Shown: positions 17,198 through 25,752, counted from the first letter of the stretch. The stretch is DNA of 64,000 nt from Paenibacillus kobensis NBRC 15729 (GCF_004000825.1 NZ_BILZ01000015.1:1-64000), one strand, 5' to 3'. Translations and numbers: made by a program. The notes: generated by a model not told the origin, from the sequence alone.

Positions 17198-17231
17198 ATA
17201 ATGGAAAGGTTGTCCGAAAGGGACGTTTATT

Positions 17232-17260
17232 AATATAGCAAATCCATATGGCACAGTCAA
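17232..17260 (-). promoter_or_regulatory. Sigma-A promoter of the single tRNA-Val
   Basis: On the minus strand TTGACT and TATATT are separated by 17 bases, 35 bases before the tRNA. Confidence 0.75.
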
Positions 17261-17274
17261 CATTTTTCTAATAT

Positions 17275-17313
17275 AAAAAAGACTGCTCATCGCCTCAGCA
17301 GAGGGGAGCAGTC
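17275..17313 (-). terminator. Terminator after the 63-residue protein gene
   Basis: GACTGCTC / GAGCAGTC stem with a six-base T-run on the minus strand, 28 bases after the stop at 17341. It supports the reality of that small gene. Confidence 0.85.
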
Positions 17314-17340
17314 GCTGTGGTTCGAATAATGCGCTAGCCG

Positions 17341-17532
17341 TTAGGAAAGATCCTTTGGAATATCGCACTTGTTGCGGATGAATCGGATCTGGTTGTCCAG
17401 ATGGTTGGCAAGCTGCTGCTGTTCATCCGACAGCGAATGCTGGTTCTGCAAGCTTTGCAACTGAGCGATCAAATCGGGCAAATCGGCAGACGCATTCGCG
17501 CAGTCGTAGTCGGATTCCAAATTGTGCGTCAT
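17341..17532 (-). CDS. Small hypothetical protein, 63 residues
   Basis: I do not recognise this protein. It starts at an ATG with AAAGGGG about 13 bases upstream and is rich in Asp, Gln, Leu and Asn: an acidic N-terminus, a helical middle (LPDLIAQLQSLQNQHSLSDE) and a basic end with one Cys. The frame is open further upstream to 17856, but that part is the mirror of a plus-strand small gene. A terminator follows at 17275-17313. Confidence 0.6.
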   Translation of the reverse strand: MTHNLESDYDCANASADLPDLIAQLQSLQNQHSLSDEQQQLANHLDNQIRFIRNKCDIPKDLS

Positions 17533-17679
17533 GGGACAGCACCCCTTTCGAGCGGAATAAGTGAAGAAGGAACCGCCATTAGTATGACTCGAGGCAGTGC
17601 CTCTATTCGTCATTCCGTGTTCTATTTCGCCCAGAAAGCGCATACGTTGTTCTAAAGACGTTAGGAGGCGGATGCTTGG

Positions 17680-17844
17680 ATGGCGGCGGAATACGCCAAT
17701 TTGTTCGTATGGCTGATCGGTTTGTTCGGCATTGTCGGCATCGTAATCGTTAATGTAGCGAGGTTCGTGATCAAGGATTCGCTTGCATATGACGAGTCGT
17801 TCGTCTGGCGGCGCAAGCTGCCGAAGGAATCGCGCAAAGATTGA
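17680..17844 (+). CDS. Small membrane protein, 54 residues
   Basis: A short frame starting at an ATG with AGGAGG eleven bases upstream. Residues 8-28 (FVWLIGLFGIVGIVIVNVARF) minus their ends form one hydrophobic membrane helix; the rest is a charged tail ending in WRRKLPKESRKD, expected to be cytoplasmic. No family recognised. It lies 62 bases before another small membrane-anchored protein and may be co-transcribed with it. Confidence 0.6.
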   Translation: MAAEYANLFVWLIGLFGIVGIVIVNVARFVIKDSLAYDESFVWRRKLPKESRKD

Positions 17845-17906
17845 AAAATGTCTCAACGGGCAACACTAACAACGTACGTTGGTATTAGCGATGGAGGCGT
17901 TGTTAG

Positions 17907-18191
17907 TTGAAGCAGAACGTGTCGGCATGGTCCGGCGCAGCCGTCGGCATAGTGGCTGCGTCGCTTCTGTGCGTGTTGGCTTACAGTGCGGCTCATAAGC
18001 AGGGGTGGTTCAGCCAGTCGCTGACCTCTTCCTCAGTCCGCTCTCATGTTTATGGGAGCAGTGTTAGGGAGCAAGTATACGGCGAGTGGGACGGCGAACA
18101 AATGAACGGCCATCAGTCGCCTTCGAATCAAGTGGACAAGCTGTATTCGCCGGCGATGCAAGAAGAGCTTCCGTCCAATATGACGAACTAG
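17907..18191 (+). CDS. Small secreted or membrane-anchored protein, 94 residues
   Basis: Starts with TTG nine bases after GGAGG. One hydrophobic helix (about residues 9-28, GAAVGIVAASLLCVLAYSAA) acts as signal or anchor, followed by a polar Ser/Gln/Tyr-rich tail with the partial repeat SHVYGSSVREQVYGE. No family recognised. It precedes the DUF3892-like gene by 14 bases. Confidence 0.6.
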   Translation: MKQNVSAWSGAAVGIVAASLLCVLAYSAAHKQGWFSQSLTSSSVRSHVYGSSVREQVYGEWDGEQMNGHQSPSNQVDKLYSPAMQEELPSNMTN

Positions 18192-18205
18192 AGGAAGGTG
18201 TTAAG

Positions 18206-18442
18206 ATGGTGCAGGACAATCGGGAGTCCATCGTAGCAGTGCGTAAAAATGGAGATGGCGATTTAACGGGTTTCAAGACGTCATCAGGCCGTGAACTGGC
18301 TTACGCGGAAGCGCTGCAGCTCGTTCAATCGGGCCAAATTGCAGGCGTTAACGCCTTTAAAGGTAAAGATGGCGAAACATATATTCGCGGCGATGCGGAC
18401 GGCGATCCTACGAACAACTTGGATCAACTGCCTCTGTTCTAA
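18206..18442 (+). CDS. DUF3892-like small protein, 78 residues
   Basis: Start is the ATG after GGAAGGTGTTAAG; longer frames upstream overlap the previous gene. The pattern IVAVRKNGDGDLTGFKTSSG ... ALQLVQSGQIAGVNAFKGKDG ... YIRGDADGDPTNNLDQLP is that of the small DUF3892 family found in Bacillales; function unknown. Probably co-transcribed with the small membrane protein genes upstream. Confidence 0.78.
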   Translation: MVQDNRESIVAVRKNGDGDLTGFKTSSGRELAYAEALQLVQSGQIAGVNAFKGKDGETYIRGDADGDPTNNLDQLPLF

Positions 18443-18478
18443 GGGGCAGGCGAAGTATTGTTTAAGGGCATTAACCAG

Positions 18479-18541
18479 GAACGGGACCGGAATGGCTAAA
18501 GGGGCATGAGCCCTTACTTGGCTGTTCTGGTCCCGTTTTTG
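18479..18541 (+). terminator. Terminator after the DUF3892-like gene
   Basis: AACGGGACCGGAA pairs with TTCTGGTCCCGTTTTT; a long loop holds a second small hairpin (GGGGCATGAGCCC). Confidence 0.85.
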
Positions 18542-18561
18542 CTGTTGGACTGCTATTATTA

Positions 18562-19293
18562 TTAGAATTCGTAAGCGATGCCTTGTTCAAGGAATGTCAT
18601 CCGGCTCGTCTGGCCGATAAAGTCGGGCATCGTATCTCCGTAATGCATCAGCTTCGTCATCGTTTGAATCGATTCGGGCAGCGTCAGCAGTTCGTCCAAG
18701 CTGGCATGCACCGTGCCGGGGGAGCTCAACTGGCAATCGTGAAAAATAAGCTGGATGCCGCGGTCATTCACAAGCTGATGAAGCAGCTTCGGATTAAACC
18801 GCATATCGGCACTGTAGAAGAAACGTTCGTTGATGATGAACGAGTAGCTGAGCCTATTGTCGATGTGCTCGGTCTGGACCGGCTCGACAATAAGACCCGG
18901 CGCAATGCCGGTGGGCTCGTCGACCGGAATCAGCTTAACCGTGAAGTAGTCGTCAAGTGACGGAAGAGGCTCTTGAGCCAACTCGCTGTTCAGCTTCTCC
19001 CACAACGGATCACGAAGCGTATTCGGCAAATAAAGCACCAGCTTTCGCTGATAGGTGTGCATGATCTCGAGAGCAAGCTCCTCCAAACCGCCAACATGGT
19101 CACTATGCGTATGGCTGATGAGTACGGCATCCAAATCACTGAATGGCATACCGAGCCGCTGCAAGGCAGTTGGAGCCGTGTAGCCGCAATCGACAAGCAG
19201 TCGGAAGCCGTCCGCATGGATAACGGCGTTGTTGTTGGCGTAATTTTGGGCGAATGCGTCGCCGGTTCCGATCATGGTTATGGTAGCTTTCAT
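18562..19293 (-). CDS. MBL-fold metallohydrolase (RNase Z-like group)
   Basis: A metallo-beta-lactamase-fold hydrolase of 243 residues. It opens with the first-strand motif TMIGTGDAFAQ, followed by the metal-binding SHTHSDHVGG (about residues 62-71), a later His in VQTEHIDN, Asp in YSADM, and a C-terminal HYGDTMPDF segment. This form resembles the AtsA/ElaC-type group acting on phosphodiesters or sulfates, but the substrate cannot be named. Met codons at 19311 and 19293 are both possible starts; I prefer the second, which keeps the usual short distance to the first strand. Single gene. Confidence 0.88.
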   Translation of the reverse strand: MKATITMIGTGDAFAQNYANNNAVIHADGFRLLVDCGYTAPTALQRLGMPFSDLDAVLISHTHSDHVGGLEELALEIMHTYQRKLVLYLPNTLRDPLWEKLNSELAQEPLPSLDDYFTVKLIPVDEPTGIAPGLIVEPVQTEHIDNRLSYSFIINERFFYSADMRFNPKLLHQLVNDRGIQLIFHDCQLSSPGTVHASLDELLTLPESIQTMTKLMHYGDTMPDFIGQTSRMTFLEQGIAYEF

Positions 19294-19495
19294 CGGTTCA
19301 TGCGGCCTCATTTCCGTCGAGTGGATTTGTTCATAACATTAGCATTGAGATGCCCCAGCTGCAAACCGGACGGCGAGTGAGGTCCTTGCATCGTCAGCCG
19401 CCCAATCCTGCTGCCGTTCCGGTACGCGTCCGCCCGCACCTACATATCATGGAAATAAACCATTTCTATGAATATGCGAATGAAGGTGTGGACGA

Positions 19496-19702
19496 ATGAG
19501 CAAGGGGAAATCGAAAGCGTCAAAGAAGAAGAAAAAGACCGCCTCGGACCGCAAGCAGATGTTCATGAAGCTGGTGCTCTCGAACACTTGTGCAGTATGC
19601 AAAACCCCTTGTGCCCGCGGCATGCAGTATTGGGAGCGCATGCAGGAGCCGGGTGCCGTCGGCCAAGGCATCCCTTGTCCGCTGACGAAATATTATCAGT
19701 AA
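19496..19702 (+). CDS. Small cysteine-containing basic protein, 68 residues
   Basis: Not recognised. A lysine-rich N-terminus (MSKGKSKASKKKKK) is followed by a region with four Cys: CAVCKTPC and a PCP near the end, which could bind a metal. The ribosome site AAGGTG lies eight bases before the ATG. Single gene without a clear terminator. Confidence 0.6.
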   Translation: MSKGKSKASKKKKKTASDRKQMFMKLVLSNTCAVCKTPCARGMQYWERMQEPGAVGQGIPCPLTKYYQ

Positions 19703-19886
19703 CATGCCGGGAAATCATGCGCTTCGGACGGCATGATCATTTCCCGGGGAAGCGCAAGTTTCTACACGGAGCGACAGCGTGTAACCACCTGGACACTTAT
19801 TCGTAAATGTTTCATATTGTGGCGCAACTTTGGACAATATGGCGAGTATAACCTTTCATCAGAACTGCGATGGAGGGTTTGCATTC

Positions 19887-20450
19887 ATGAAAGCTAGAAA
19901 GGTAATCATTGCGCTGATTTTGCTGTCGGTGTGGGGAGGAAGCATGATATTCGCCGATTCCGCCGTACAGAAGGTTCGAGTCATTGTTAACGGCAGCGAA
20001 TTGGATGAATCGGGATTGCTGCAGGACGGCAAGACGTATTTGCCACTTCGGCCAATTGCAGGTACGCTTCAAGCGCTGGTCACTTGGGACGAGAATGCGA
20101 AGAAGGTTACCGTATATAAACCGAACGTGCATATGTTTCTGTTCCAGGACAATGTTATATTCGGAAATGTTAATAAAGGCAACCGCTATACGTTCAAAGT
20201 GTTCGCTCAGATCGACAATTTGTTAACGGACGTCGCGGCAGTGAAGGTATCGATCTTCGATCCGTTCGGCGGAGAGAAAGTCATTCAGCAGCAGACCGTG
20301 AACGTATCCAAAGACAACTTCTGGTTCCGGACAGAAGACATCAAGTACAACTTCGACTCCGCAGGCAAGTATTCGGTTCGTTTCTATATGAAAGCGACCG
20401 AAGCGGACGAATGGCGCCAAGTATCGGAGAAGTTAATAACAGCACAATAA
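19887..20450 (+). CDS. Secreted protein with copper-amine-oxidase-type stalk domain
   Basis: Start is the ATG nine bases after GGAGGG; a longer frame upstream has no ribosome site. A signal peptide (about 1-24, ILLSVWGGSMIFA) precedes a stalk-like domain (about 28-75) with VRVIVNGSELD, TYLPLRPIAG and VTWDENAKKVTVYK, typical of the copper amine oxidase N-terminal domain of Paenibacillus secreted proteins. A beta-rich C-terminal region (about 80-185) has no family I recognise. 187 residues; single gene with a terminator. Confidence 0.8.
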   Translation: MKARKVIIALILLSVWGGSMIFADSAVQKVRVIVNGSELDESGLLQDGKTYLPLRPIAGTLQALVTWDENAKKVTVYKPNVHMFLFQDNVIFGNVNKGNRYTFKVFAQIDNLLTDVAAVKVSIFDPFGGEKVIQQQTVNVSKDNFWFRTEDIKYNFDSAGKYSVRFYMKATEADEWRQVSEKLITAQ

Positions 20451-20454
20451 AGGC

Positions 20455-20496
20455 AAGCTCCGTCCTCATTCGCAGTCTATGGGGAGCGGAGCTTTT
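20455..20496 (+). terminator. Terminator after the stalk-domain gene
   Basis: AAGCTCCG pairs with CGGAGCTTTT; a weaker inner TCC/GGG contact extends it. Confidence 0.75.
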
Positions 20497-20581
20497 CGTT
20501 TGACCACGAACTAGGAACGTGATACGATACGAGGGTGTATGCACATTGAGGCGTATTAATGAGCGAAATGGGGTAAAACGA

Positions 20582-20893
20582 ATGAGCGAGCATGAGCACC
20601 AACATGGCGACGATTGCGGCTGCGGCCACGATCACGAGCATGAAGAGCATGTATTTATTATGACAGACGAAGACGGCGAAGAGCGTGAGATGGTAATGGT
20701 CTACACGTTCGAATCGCAAGATCAAGTATATGCGGTTCTGATTGACCGCAACGATCCGGAATCGGACGGCCTGATCTTCCGCATCGAAGAAGAGAACGAG
20801 GAAGCATTCCTTGTCGGCATCGAAGACGACGAAGAGTGGGACCGCGTTACGAAGCTTTATGATGAGATTGCAGCACAGCAAGGCAACAACTAA
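20582..20893 (+). CDS. DUF1292 family protein with His-rich N-terminus
   Basis: A small acidic cytoplasmic protein of the DUF1292 (YrzB-like) family, 103 residues, function unknown. The family part runs from HVFIMTDEDGEER to EEWDRVTKLYDEI. The first 25 residues are unusually rich in His, Asp, Glu and Cys (HEHQHGDDCGCGHDHEHEEH), a plausible metal-binding tail. The ribosome site is weak (GGGGTAAAACGA). A terminator follows. Confidence 0.88.
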   Translation: MSEHEHQHGDDCGCGHDHEHEEHVFIMTDEDGEEREMVMVYTFESQDQVYAVLIDRNDPESDGLIFRIEEENEEAFLVGIEDDEEWDRVTKLYDEIAAQQGNN

Positions 20894-20920
20894 GTTTTGC
20901 TGTCTAATATGAGCAACGAC

Positions 20921-20952
20921 AACCGCCTGTGGCTAGCCGCAGGCGGTTTTTT
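20921..20952 (+). terminator. Terminator after the DUF1292 gene
   Basis: AACCGCCTG pairs with CAGGCGGTT over a short GC loop, followed by TTTTTTG. It ends just before the convergent gene's stop. Confidence 0.9.
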
Positions 20953-20958
20953 GTGCTG

Positions 20959-21393
20959 TTATTTGCGCGGATTGTAGTACATGATGCGTCCGTTGAACAG
21001 CTGCAGCTCTGCCTTGAGACTGCGGGCGATAAATCGGCTTAGTTCGTTAGCTTTGCTTTTATCCCCATGTGTTGCTCCGTCGGGAAGGGCAATCTGCACG
21101 ATAGGGCAGCTGTCTTCCGAGCCGGTGTCCGCAGGAATGGCGCTTAAGGCGATGTGTCGGTAACGGGATTCTCTGCCGCGCAGATAGAGCCAAGAAGGCT
21201 CCTTCTCCGAAGGCGGAGTAACCGGTTCGATCGTGTAAGGAAAGGCGGCGTTCTCGTATTCCCAATCAAGCTGGCTGCCGGTACGGCGCACCGCGTCTTG
21301 GTAGGCATGCAGCGATTGCTCCAAATCGGAAAGCGTAACGCCTTCCGGTGCGGCTGAGCTCTTGACCAGCCGAATGTAAGCGTTTTGACTCAT
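20959..21393 (-). CDS. DUF1885-like protein, 144 residues
   Basis: Start is the ATG after GGAGGAGGTGTCTGC. MSQNAYIRLVKSS, QLDWEYENAAFPY and SWLYLRGRESRYRHI match my memory of the Bacillales DUF1885 family, whose structure is known but whose function is not. An IVQIALPDGATHGDKSKANE segment and a short C-terminal strand complete the domain. The identification is from memory and should be searched. Single gene, convergent with the DUF1292 gene. Confidence 0.72.
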   Translation of the reverse strand: MSQNAYIRLVKSSAAPEGVTLSDLEQSLHAYQDAVRRTGSQLDWEYENAAFPYTIEPVTPPSEKEPSWLYLRGRESRYRHIALSAIPADTGSEDSCPIVQIALPDGATHGDKSKANELSRFIARSLKAELQLFNGRIMYYNPRK

Positions 21394-21462
21394 GCAGACA
21401 CCTCCTCCCTCATCATAGCATGGGGTGGGAAAAGCTGACAACGGACCTCGACGGTCCGTCAT

Positions 21463-21507
21463 AAAAAAAGGCCCAAGCTCCCGCACGAACGTGCAGGTGT
21501 TTAGGCC
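21463..21507 (-). terminator. Terminator of speA
   Basis: Read leftward: GGCC/GGCC outer pairs and GCACG/CGTGC inner pairs form a long hairpin followed by seven T. A second hairpin (ACGGACC/GGTCCGT, 21441-21459) follows it. Confidence 0.8.
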
Positions 21508-21521
21508 GGTTAATATTTGAT

Positions 21522-22991
21522 CTAGAAGATCGCTTCTTCCTCGACGATTACTTTTACGAATTGAATGCTGCGATCCTCGGGACCTTTGACCGGGAGGCCG
21601 ACTTCGACATGGTCGACGATGTAGTCGATATTCTGCTGCGATATGACCTCGCCCGGAAGCAGGATCGGAATGCCCGGCGGATAAACGTAGATAAATTCGG
21701 CAATGATCCGGCCGGCCGATTCTTTGAACGGTACGATTTCTGTCTCGGCGTAGAATGCATCGCGCGGCGTCAAGGACAGATGCGGGATTTCTGGAATTTT
21801 GACCACCATTTCCTGCACCTCGCCCTTCGAGTGGAACTCATCGGACATCGTCCGAAGTGCCGTCAACAGTTGTTCTACTGTATCGCGGGTATCACCAGTC
21901 GTAATCAGGCACAGAATGTTATACATATCGCTCATTTCGACTTCGAGATTATACCGTTCCCGCAGCCAGTTCTCCGCTTCGTAACCGGTAATGCCAAGAT
22001 GGCGGACGTGAATCGTGACTTTGGTCGGATCGTAGTCGTAAGTTGCTTCTCCGCCCAAGATGTCCTCGCCGAAGCAGTACAAATCTTTAATTTGGTTAAT
22101 TTCAGCCCGTGCATGCTGTGCCAGCTCGATCGCCCGCTCGGCGAGCATATGTCCGTTGATCGCCAGATGGCGGCGGGATGTATCGAGCGATGCGAGCAAA
22201 ATGTACGATGTCGACGTTGTCGTCAGCATGCTTATGATCGATTGGATACGGGTCGGATTGACGCGTCCGGCACGGACGTTCAATACCGAGCTTTGTGTCA
22301 TCGAACCGCCGAGCTTGTGCATGCTTGTTGCGGCCATGTCAGCGCCGGCCTGCATAGCGGACATCGGCAGTTTCTCATGGAAGTGGATAAGTACGCCATG
22401 CGCCTCGTCGACGAGAACCGGCACGTCGTAGCTGTGCGCAAGGTCGACGATCTCTTTCAGATTGGCACAAATGCCGTAGTAAGTCGGGTTGATGACCAGC
22501 ACCGCTTTTGCGTCAGGGTGCTTGTCAAGCGCACGGCGTACCGAACGGGTCGTAATGCCGTGGTCGATGCCCAGATTGCCGTCGCGGGCAGGCGATATGA
22601 AGATTGGACGGGCGCCCGAGAAAATGATCGCAGCCATGACAGACTTATGTATGTTGCGAGGAACGATAATTTTCTCGCCAGGTCCGCAGACCGCCATAAT
22701 CATCGTAATGATGGCAGTGCTTGTACCTTGTACAGAGAAAAAGGTATAATCGGCACCGAAGGCATCAGCTGCCAATTTTTGTGTTTGCTCGATTACGCCC
22801 GTCGGCTGATGCAGGTCGTCCAGCGGTGCAATGTTGATTAAATCGATGGATAAGGCGTTCTCGCCGATAAATTCCCGGAATTCTGGGTCGCTGCCCATGC
22901 CTTTCTTATGTCCAGGAATGTGGAATTGTAAAGGATTATGCTCCGCATGGCGGCGAAGCGCGCTGAAGAGCGGAGTTTCGTTATGATCCAT
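21522..22991 (-). CDS. speA: Arginine decarboxylase, SpeA type
   Basis: PLP-dependent decarboxylase of the Orn/Lys/Arg class, giving agmatine for polyamine synthesis. The sequence closely follows remembered B. subtilis SpeA: ETPLFSALRRHAEHNP, FHIPGHKKGMG, SIDLINIAPLDDLHQP, FFSVQGTSTAI, VLVDEAHG, the PLP lysine in ATSMHKLGGSMTQS, and the C-terminal PPGIPILLPGE. I place the start at the Met that aligns with the B. subtilis start (489 residues); an ATG at 23012 is also possible. A promoter ends about seven bases before 23036, which makes the farthest upstream start unlikely. Related lysine decarboxylases are the main alternative. Confidence 0.93.
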   Translation of the reverse strand: MDHNETPLFSALRRHAEHNPLQFHIPGHKKGMGSDPEFREFIGENALSIDLINIAPLDDLHQPTGVIEQTQKLAADAFGADYTFFSVQGTSTAIITMIMAVCGPGEKIIVPRNIHKSVMAAIIFSGARPIFISPARDGNLGIDHGITTRSVRRALDKHPDAKAVLVINPTYYGICANLKEIVDLAHSYDVPVLVDEAHGVLIHFHEKLPMSAMQAGADMAATSMHKLGGSMTQSSVLNVRAGRVNPTRIQSIISMLTTTSTSYILLASLDTSRRHLAINGHMLAERAIELAQHARAEINQIKDLYCFGEDILGGEATYDYDPTKVTIHVRHLGITGYEAENWLRERYNLEVEMSDMYNILCLITTGDTRDTVEQLLTALRTMSDEFHSKGEVQEMVVKIPEIPHLSLTPRDAFYAETEIVPFKESAGRIIAEFIYVYPPGIPILLPGEVISQQNIDYIVDHVEVGLPVKGPEDRSIQFVKVIVEEEAIF

Positions 22992-23045
22992 CGCTTCATC
23001 CCAGCCTTTCATTATAGCTTCTTCTAAGTTAAACAAACAAGGTTG

Positions 23046-23073
23046 AGTATAGCAAAAACAGGGGGGAATGCAA
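23046..23073 (-). promoter_or_regulatory. Sigma-A promoter of speA
   Basis: On the minus strand TTGCAT and TATACT are separated by 16 bases. The predicted transcript begins near 23039. Confidence 0.6.
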
Positions 23074-23159
23074 GCTGCTTTTTTGGTCGCATCTCCCGTT
23101 GCCGCTTGTTGGAGTCAAAGCTAGACGAAATGGGTCTGCATTATGGAAAGGGGTAAGGT

Positions 23160-24419
23160 ATGTCAACGATGAGTACAACGATTACGGGAAGAAGAGTTCT
23201 GACCTCCCCGTTTGTCCTGCAACTGCTTGTTATTATGTTTTTCGTCGAGTTCGTCAAAGGTGCAATGATGGTGTCTATTCTTCCGGTTTACATGGGCGAG
23301 GTGCTTGGGCTGTCTGCCTATGCGATTGGTTGGGCGCTGGCGCTGCAGTACATAGGCGATAATGCATTCCGCAGCCCGCTAGGCTGGATTATAGACCGTG
23401 CTGGATACCGGACGGTTATGCTCGTTGGCGTCCTCTTGACGTTCGCGGCGGTCGTTATCGTCGCTTACTTTGATTCTTTGCCATGGATCGTGGTTGCATG
23501 CGTGCTGATTGGCGTAGGCACATCGCCGCTTTGGCCGTGCGTCATCACCGGCGCGACCGCCGTTGCCGGCTCGGAAGCGGGCGGTACCATCATGAGCGTT
23601 GTCTATATGGCATGGCTGACAGGCGTCGGCATTGGACCGATCGTCATTAATTTTTTTATCGCGAAATCATATGTACCGGCGTTCAAGCTGCTCATCGTCA
23701 TGATGATCATCGCTTCGATCGTGACCGTGTTCTTGCCGGGAAGGACGAAATCGAAAGCGATAGAAGGGCTCGCGGAACAAGCGGAGCAGGGAGACTCGAA
23801 AGAGCATCGTCCGATCGGAGAACGAATCAGACGGTACTTGGCCAAAGTAGGCAGCTCGATGCACGCCAGCAAGCTGCTCTATCCGGCGATGTTCATGCAG
23901 AACTTCGCGCTCGGGCTGCTCGTTCCGATCTTGACGTTGTATGCACGAACCGTGCTCCATTTGAAACCTCATCAATACAGCCTTTATTTGCTTGCGGGGG
24001 GCGCGGTAACTGTGCTCGGTCTTATACCTGTAGGCAAAGCGGTCGACAAATACGGTACGCGCTGGTTTCTGCACGCCGGATTTCTCGGGGCGTCCATAAC
24101 GCTGCCGCTGCTCGGCTATACGCGGGACCTGCTGCTCGTGCTGCCGGTTGTTGCATTGGTCGGACTTAGTTACGCTTGTATTATTCCGGCGTGGAACGCG
24201 CTTATTGCGCAGGCGATTCCGAAGGAAGAGCGGGGCGCGGTCTGGGGCTTCTTCTTAACGATCGAAGGTGCGGGCATGGTGCTCGGATCGATTCTCTCGG
24301 GCAAAATGTGGGACAGCTTCGGTCCGCACTCGCCGTTTCTGGTGAGCGGCGTCGTACTTATCACGCTGTTTGTTCTTCATTTGTTCATCACCAAGAAGAA
24401 GACAGTTGTGGTACGATAG
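23160..24419 (+). CDS. MFS transporter, 419 residues
   Basis: Twelve-helix major facilitator protein. Motif A appears as PLGWIIDRAGYRTVMLVG near residues 70-87; a central cytoplasmic loop (about 195-235, Glu/Lys/Arg-rich) divides the two halves, and the second half repeats the motif as GKAVDKYGTRWFL. Substrate unknown. The ribosome site GGGGTAAGGT directly precedes the ATG. The next gene, also MFS, starts 20 bases later, so the two are probably one operon; both may be exporters of related compounds. Confidence 0.92.
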   Translation: MSTMSTTITGRRVLTSPFVLQLLVIMFFVEFVKGAMMVSILPVYMGEVLGLSAYAIGWALALQYIGDNAFRSPLGWIIDRAGYRTVMLVGVLLTFAAVVIVAYFDSLPWIVVACVLIGVGTSPLWPCVITGATAVAGSEAGGTIMSVVYMAWLTGVGIGPIVINFFIAKSYVPAFKLLIVMMIIASIVTVFLPGRTKSKAIEGLAEQAEQGDSKEHRPIGERIRRYLAKVGSSMHASKLLYPAMFMQNFALGLLVPILTLYARTVLHLKPHQYSLYLLAGGAVTVLGLIPVGKAVDKYGTRWFLHAGFLGASITLPLLGYTRDLLLVLPVVALVGLSYACIIPAWNALIAQAIPKEERGAVWGFFLTIEGAGMVLGSILSGKMWDSFGPHSPFLVSGVVLITLFVLHLFITKKKTVVVR

Positions 24420-24439
24420 CAGTTGGAGGGATTGTCCAG

Positions 24440-25630
24440 ATGAAAGACAAACGATTATTCATTGTAATGGCTACGCTTATGATTACATTCGTCGGCTTCG
24501 GCATTATTATTCCGGTTATGCCGGAGCTTATATTAGCGACGGATTCGGGATCGGCAGAGATGCATACCGGCTTGATGCTCGCGATTTATTCGGCGGTCTC
24601 GTTCATTTTATCGCCCCTCTGGGGCGGTTTGTCTGACCGGATCGGCCGCCGGCCGGTCATCCTGACTGGTATTCTCGGATTTGCAATCAGCTTCCTGCTG
24701 TTCGGACTTGCGGCAGGCAATCTGCCGCTCATGTACGCTTCGCGTGTGCTCGGGGGACTGTTCTCAGGAGCGGTTACTTCCGTCATCGTCGCCTATGTGG
24801 CCGATATTACGCCGCCGGAGCAGCGGACAAAAGGAATGGGGCTCGTCGGCATGTCGATCGGCCTCGGCTTTACGATCGGACCAGGCGTGGGAGGTTTGCT
24901 TAGCCGCATCTCGCTCGAGATGCCATTCTACATTGCGGCTTGTTTATCAGGTGTTACCTTTCTGCTTGCGCTCGCGAAGCTGAATGAGTCACTGCCGCAA
25001 GAGCGTCGCCGCAAAGCAGCAGACAAACGGCCGTCCCGCTGGACGGCGTTTACCGGGCCGCTCAAATATTTGTACGTGCTGGCGTATGTTGTTTCGTTTT
25101 CGCTTGCGGGTATGGAGGCGACTCTGCAATTTTTCGGCATTCAGCGCTTTGACGTTACACCGGGACAAGTCGGCTTTATGTTCTTTATTTGCGGCATCGT
25201 AGGGGCGCTCATTCAAGGCGGCGTTGTCCGCAGACGAATCAAGAAAGGCGAAGAGCCGAAATACATCATGATCGGCCTTATTATCTCGGCAATCGGCTTC
25301 TTCTTGCTGCTGTACGCTCATTCGCTCGCTTGGGCGACGATGGCGCTTGCTGTGTTCGGCGTCGGTAATGCGCTCATCCGGCCTTGCGTCACCTCGCTTA
25401 TTACGCAGAAGACGATGGTTGGTCAGGGCGTTGCGTCGGGCTTAAGCTCGTCGATGGATAGTCTCGGCCGTATTACCGGTCCGCTGCTCGGCGCTTATTT
25501 GTTCGATCTGAACTTGCAATTGCCTTATTTGATCGGCGGCATCCTCTCGCTGGCAGCTCTTGTGCTATTGGCGCAGTTCGGCCGGCTCGACCGGAATTCC
25601 GCATCAGCAAGCCAGACGAAGACAGCGTAA
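24440..25630 (+). CDS. MFS transporter, multidrug (TetA/Bmr-like) type
   Basis: Twelve-helix major facilitator, 396 residues, starting at the ATG ten bases after GGAGGG; a frame open 88 codons upstream only overlaps the previous gene. Motif A is classic (LWGGLSDRIGRRPVIL, residues about 60-75), and motif C-like GLGFTIGPGVGG near 140 marks an exporter of the DHA1 group. The substrate range cannot be inferred. It follows the other MFS gene by 20 bases and ends at a terminator. Confidence 0.93.
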   Translation: MKDKRLFIVMATLMITFVGFGIIIPVMPELILATDSGSAEMHTGLMLAIYSAVSFILSPLWGGLSDRIGRRPVILTGILGFAISFLLFGLAAGNLPLMYASRVLGGLFSGAVTSVIVAYVADITPPEQRTKGMGLVGMSIGLGFTIGPGVGGLLSRISLEMPFYIAACLSGVTFLLALAKLNESLPQERRRKAADKRPSRWTAFTGPLKYLYVLAYVVSFSLAGMEATLQFFGIQRFDVTPGQVGFMFFICGIVGALIQGGVVRRRIKKGEEPKYIMIGLIISAIGFFLLLYAHSLAWATMALAVFGVGNALIRPCVTSLITQKTMVGQGVASGLSSSMDSLGRITGPLLGAYLFDLNLQLPYLIGGILSLAALVLLAQFGRLDRNSASASQTKTA

Positions 25631-25710
25631 CAAGGGCAGGAATGCCGCTAGTATGCATGAATTTTATCAAGTGCAACGACATCACAATGATCTAGCGTAA
25701 TTAACTCGAT

Positions 25711-25752
25711 CCGGCCCGGCGTCCATGAAGTGGATGACAGGCCGGTTTTTTT
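25711..25752 (+). terminator. Terminator of the MFS operon
   Basis: CCGGCC pairs with GGCCGG and GTCCA with TGGAT inside; TTTTTTT follows. Confidence 0.85.

Noticed and set aside
21561-22841. Open frame of 426 codons opposite speA
   Set aside because: Antisense shadow; no recognisable protein features.
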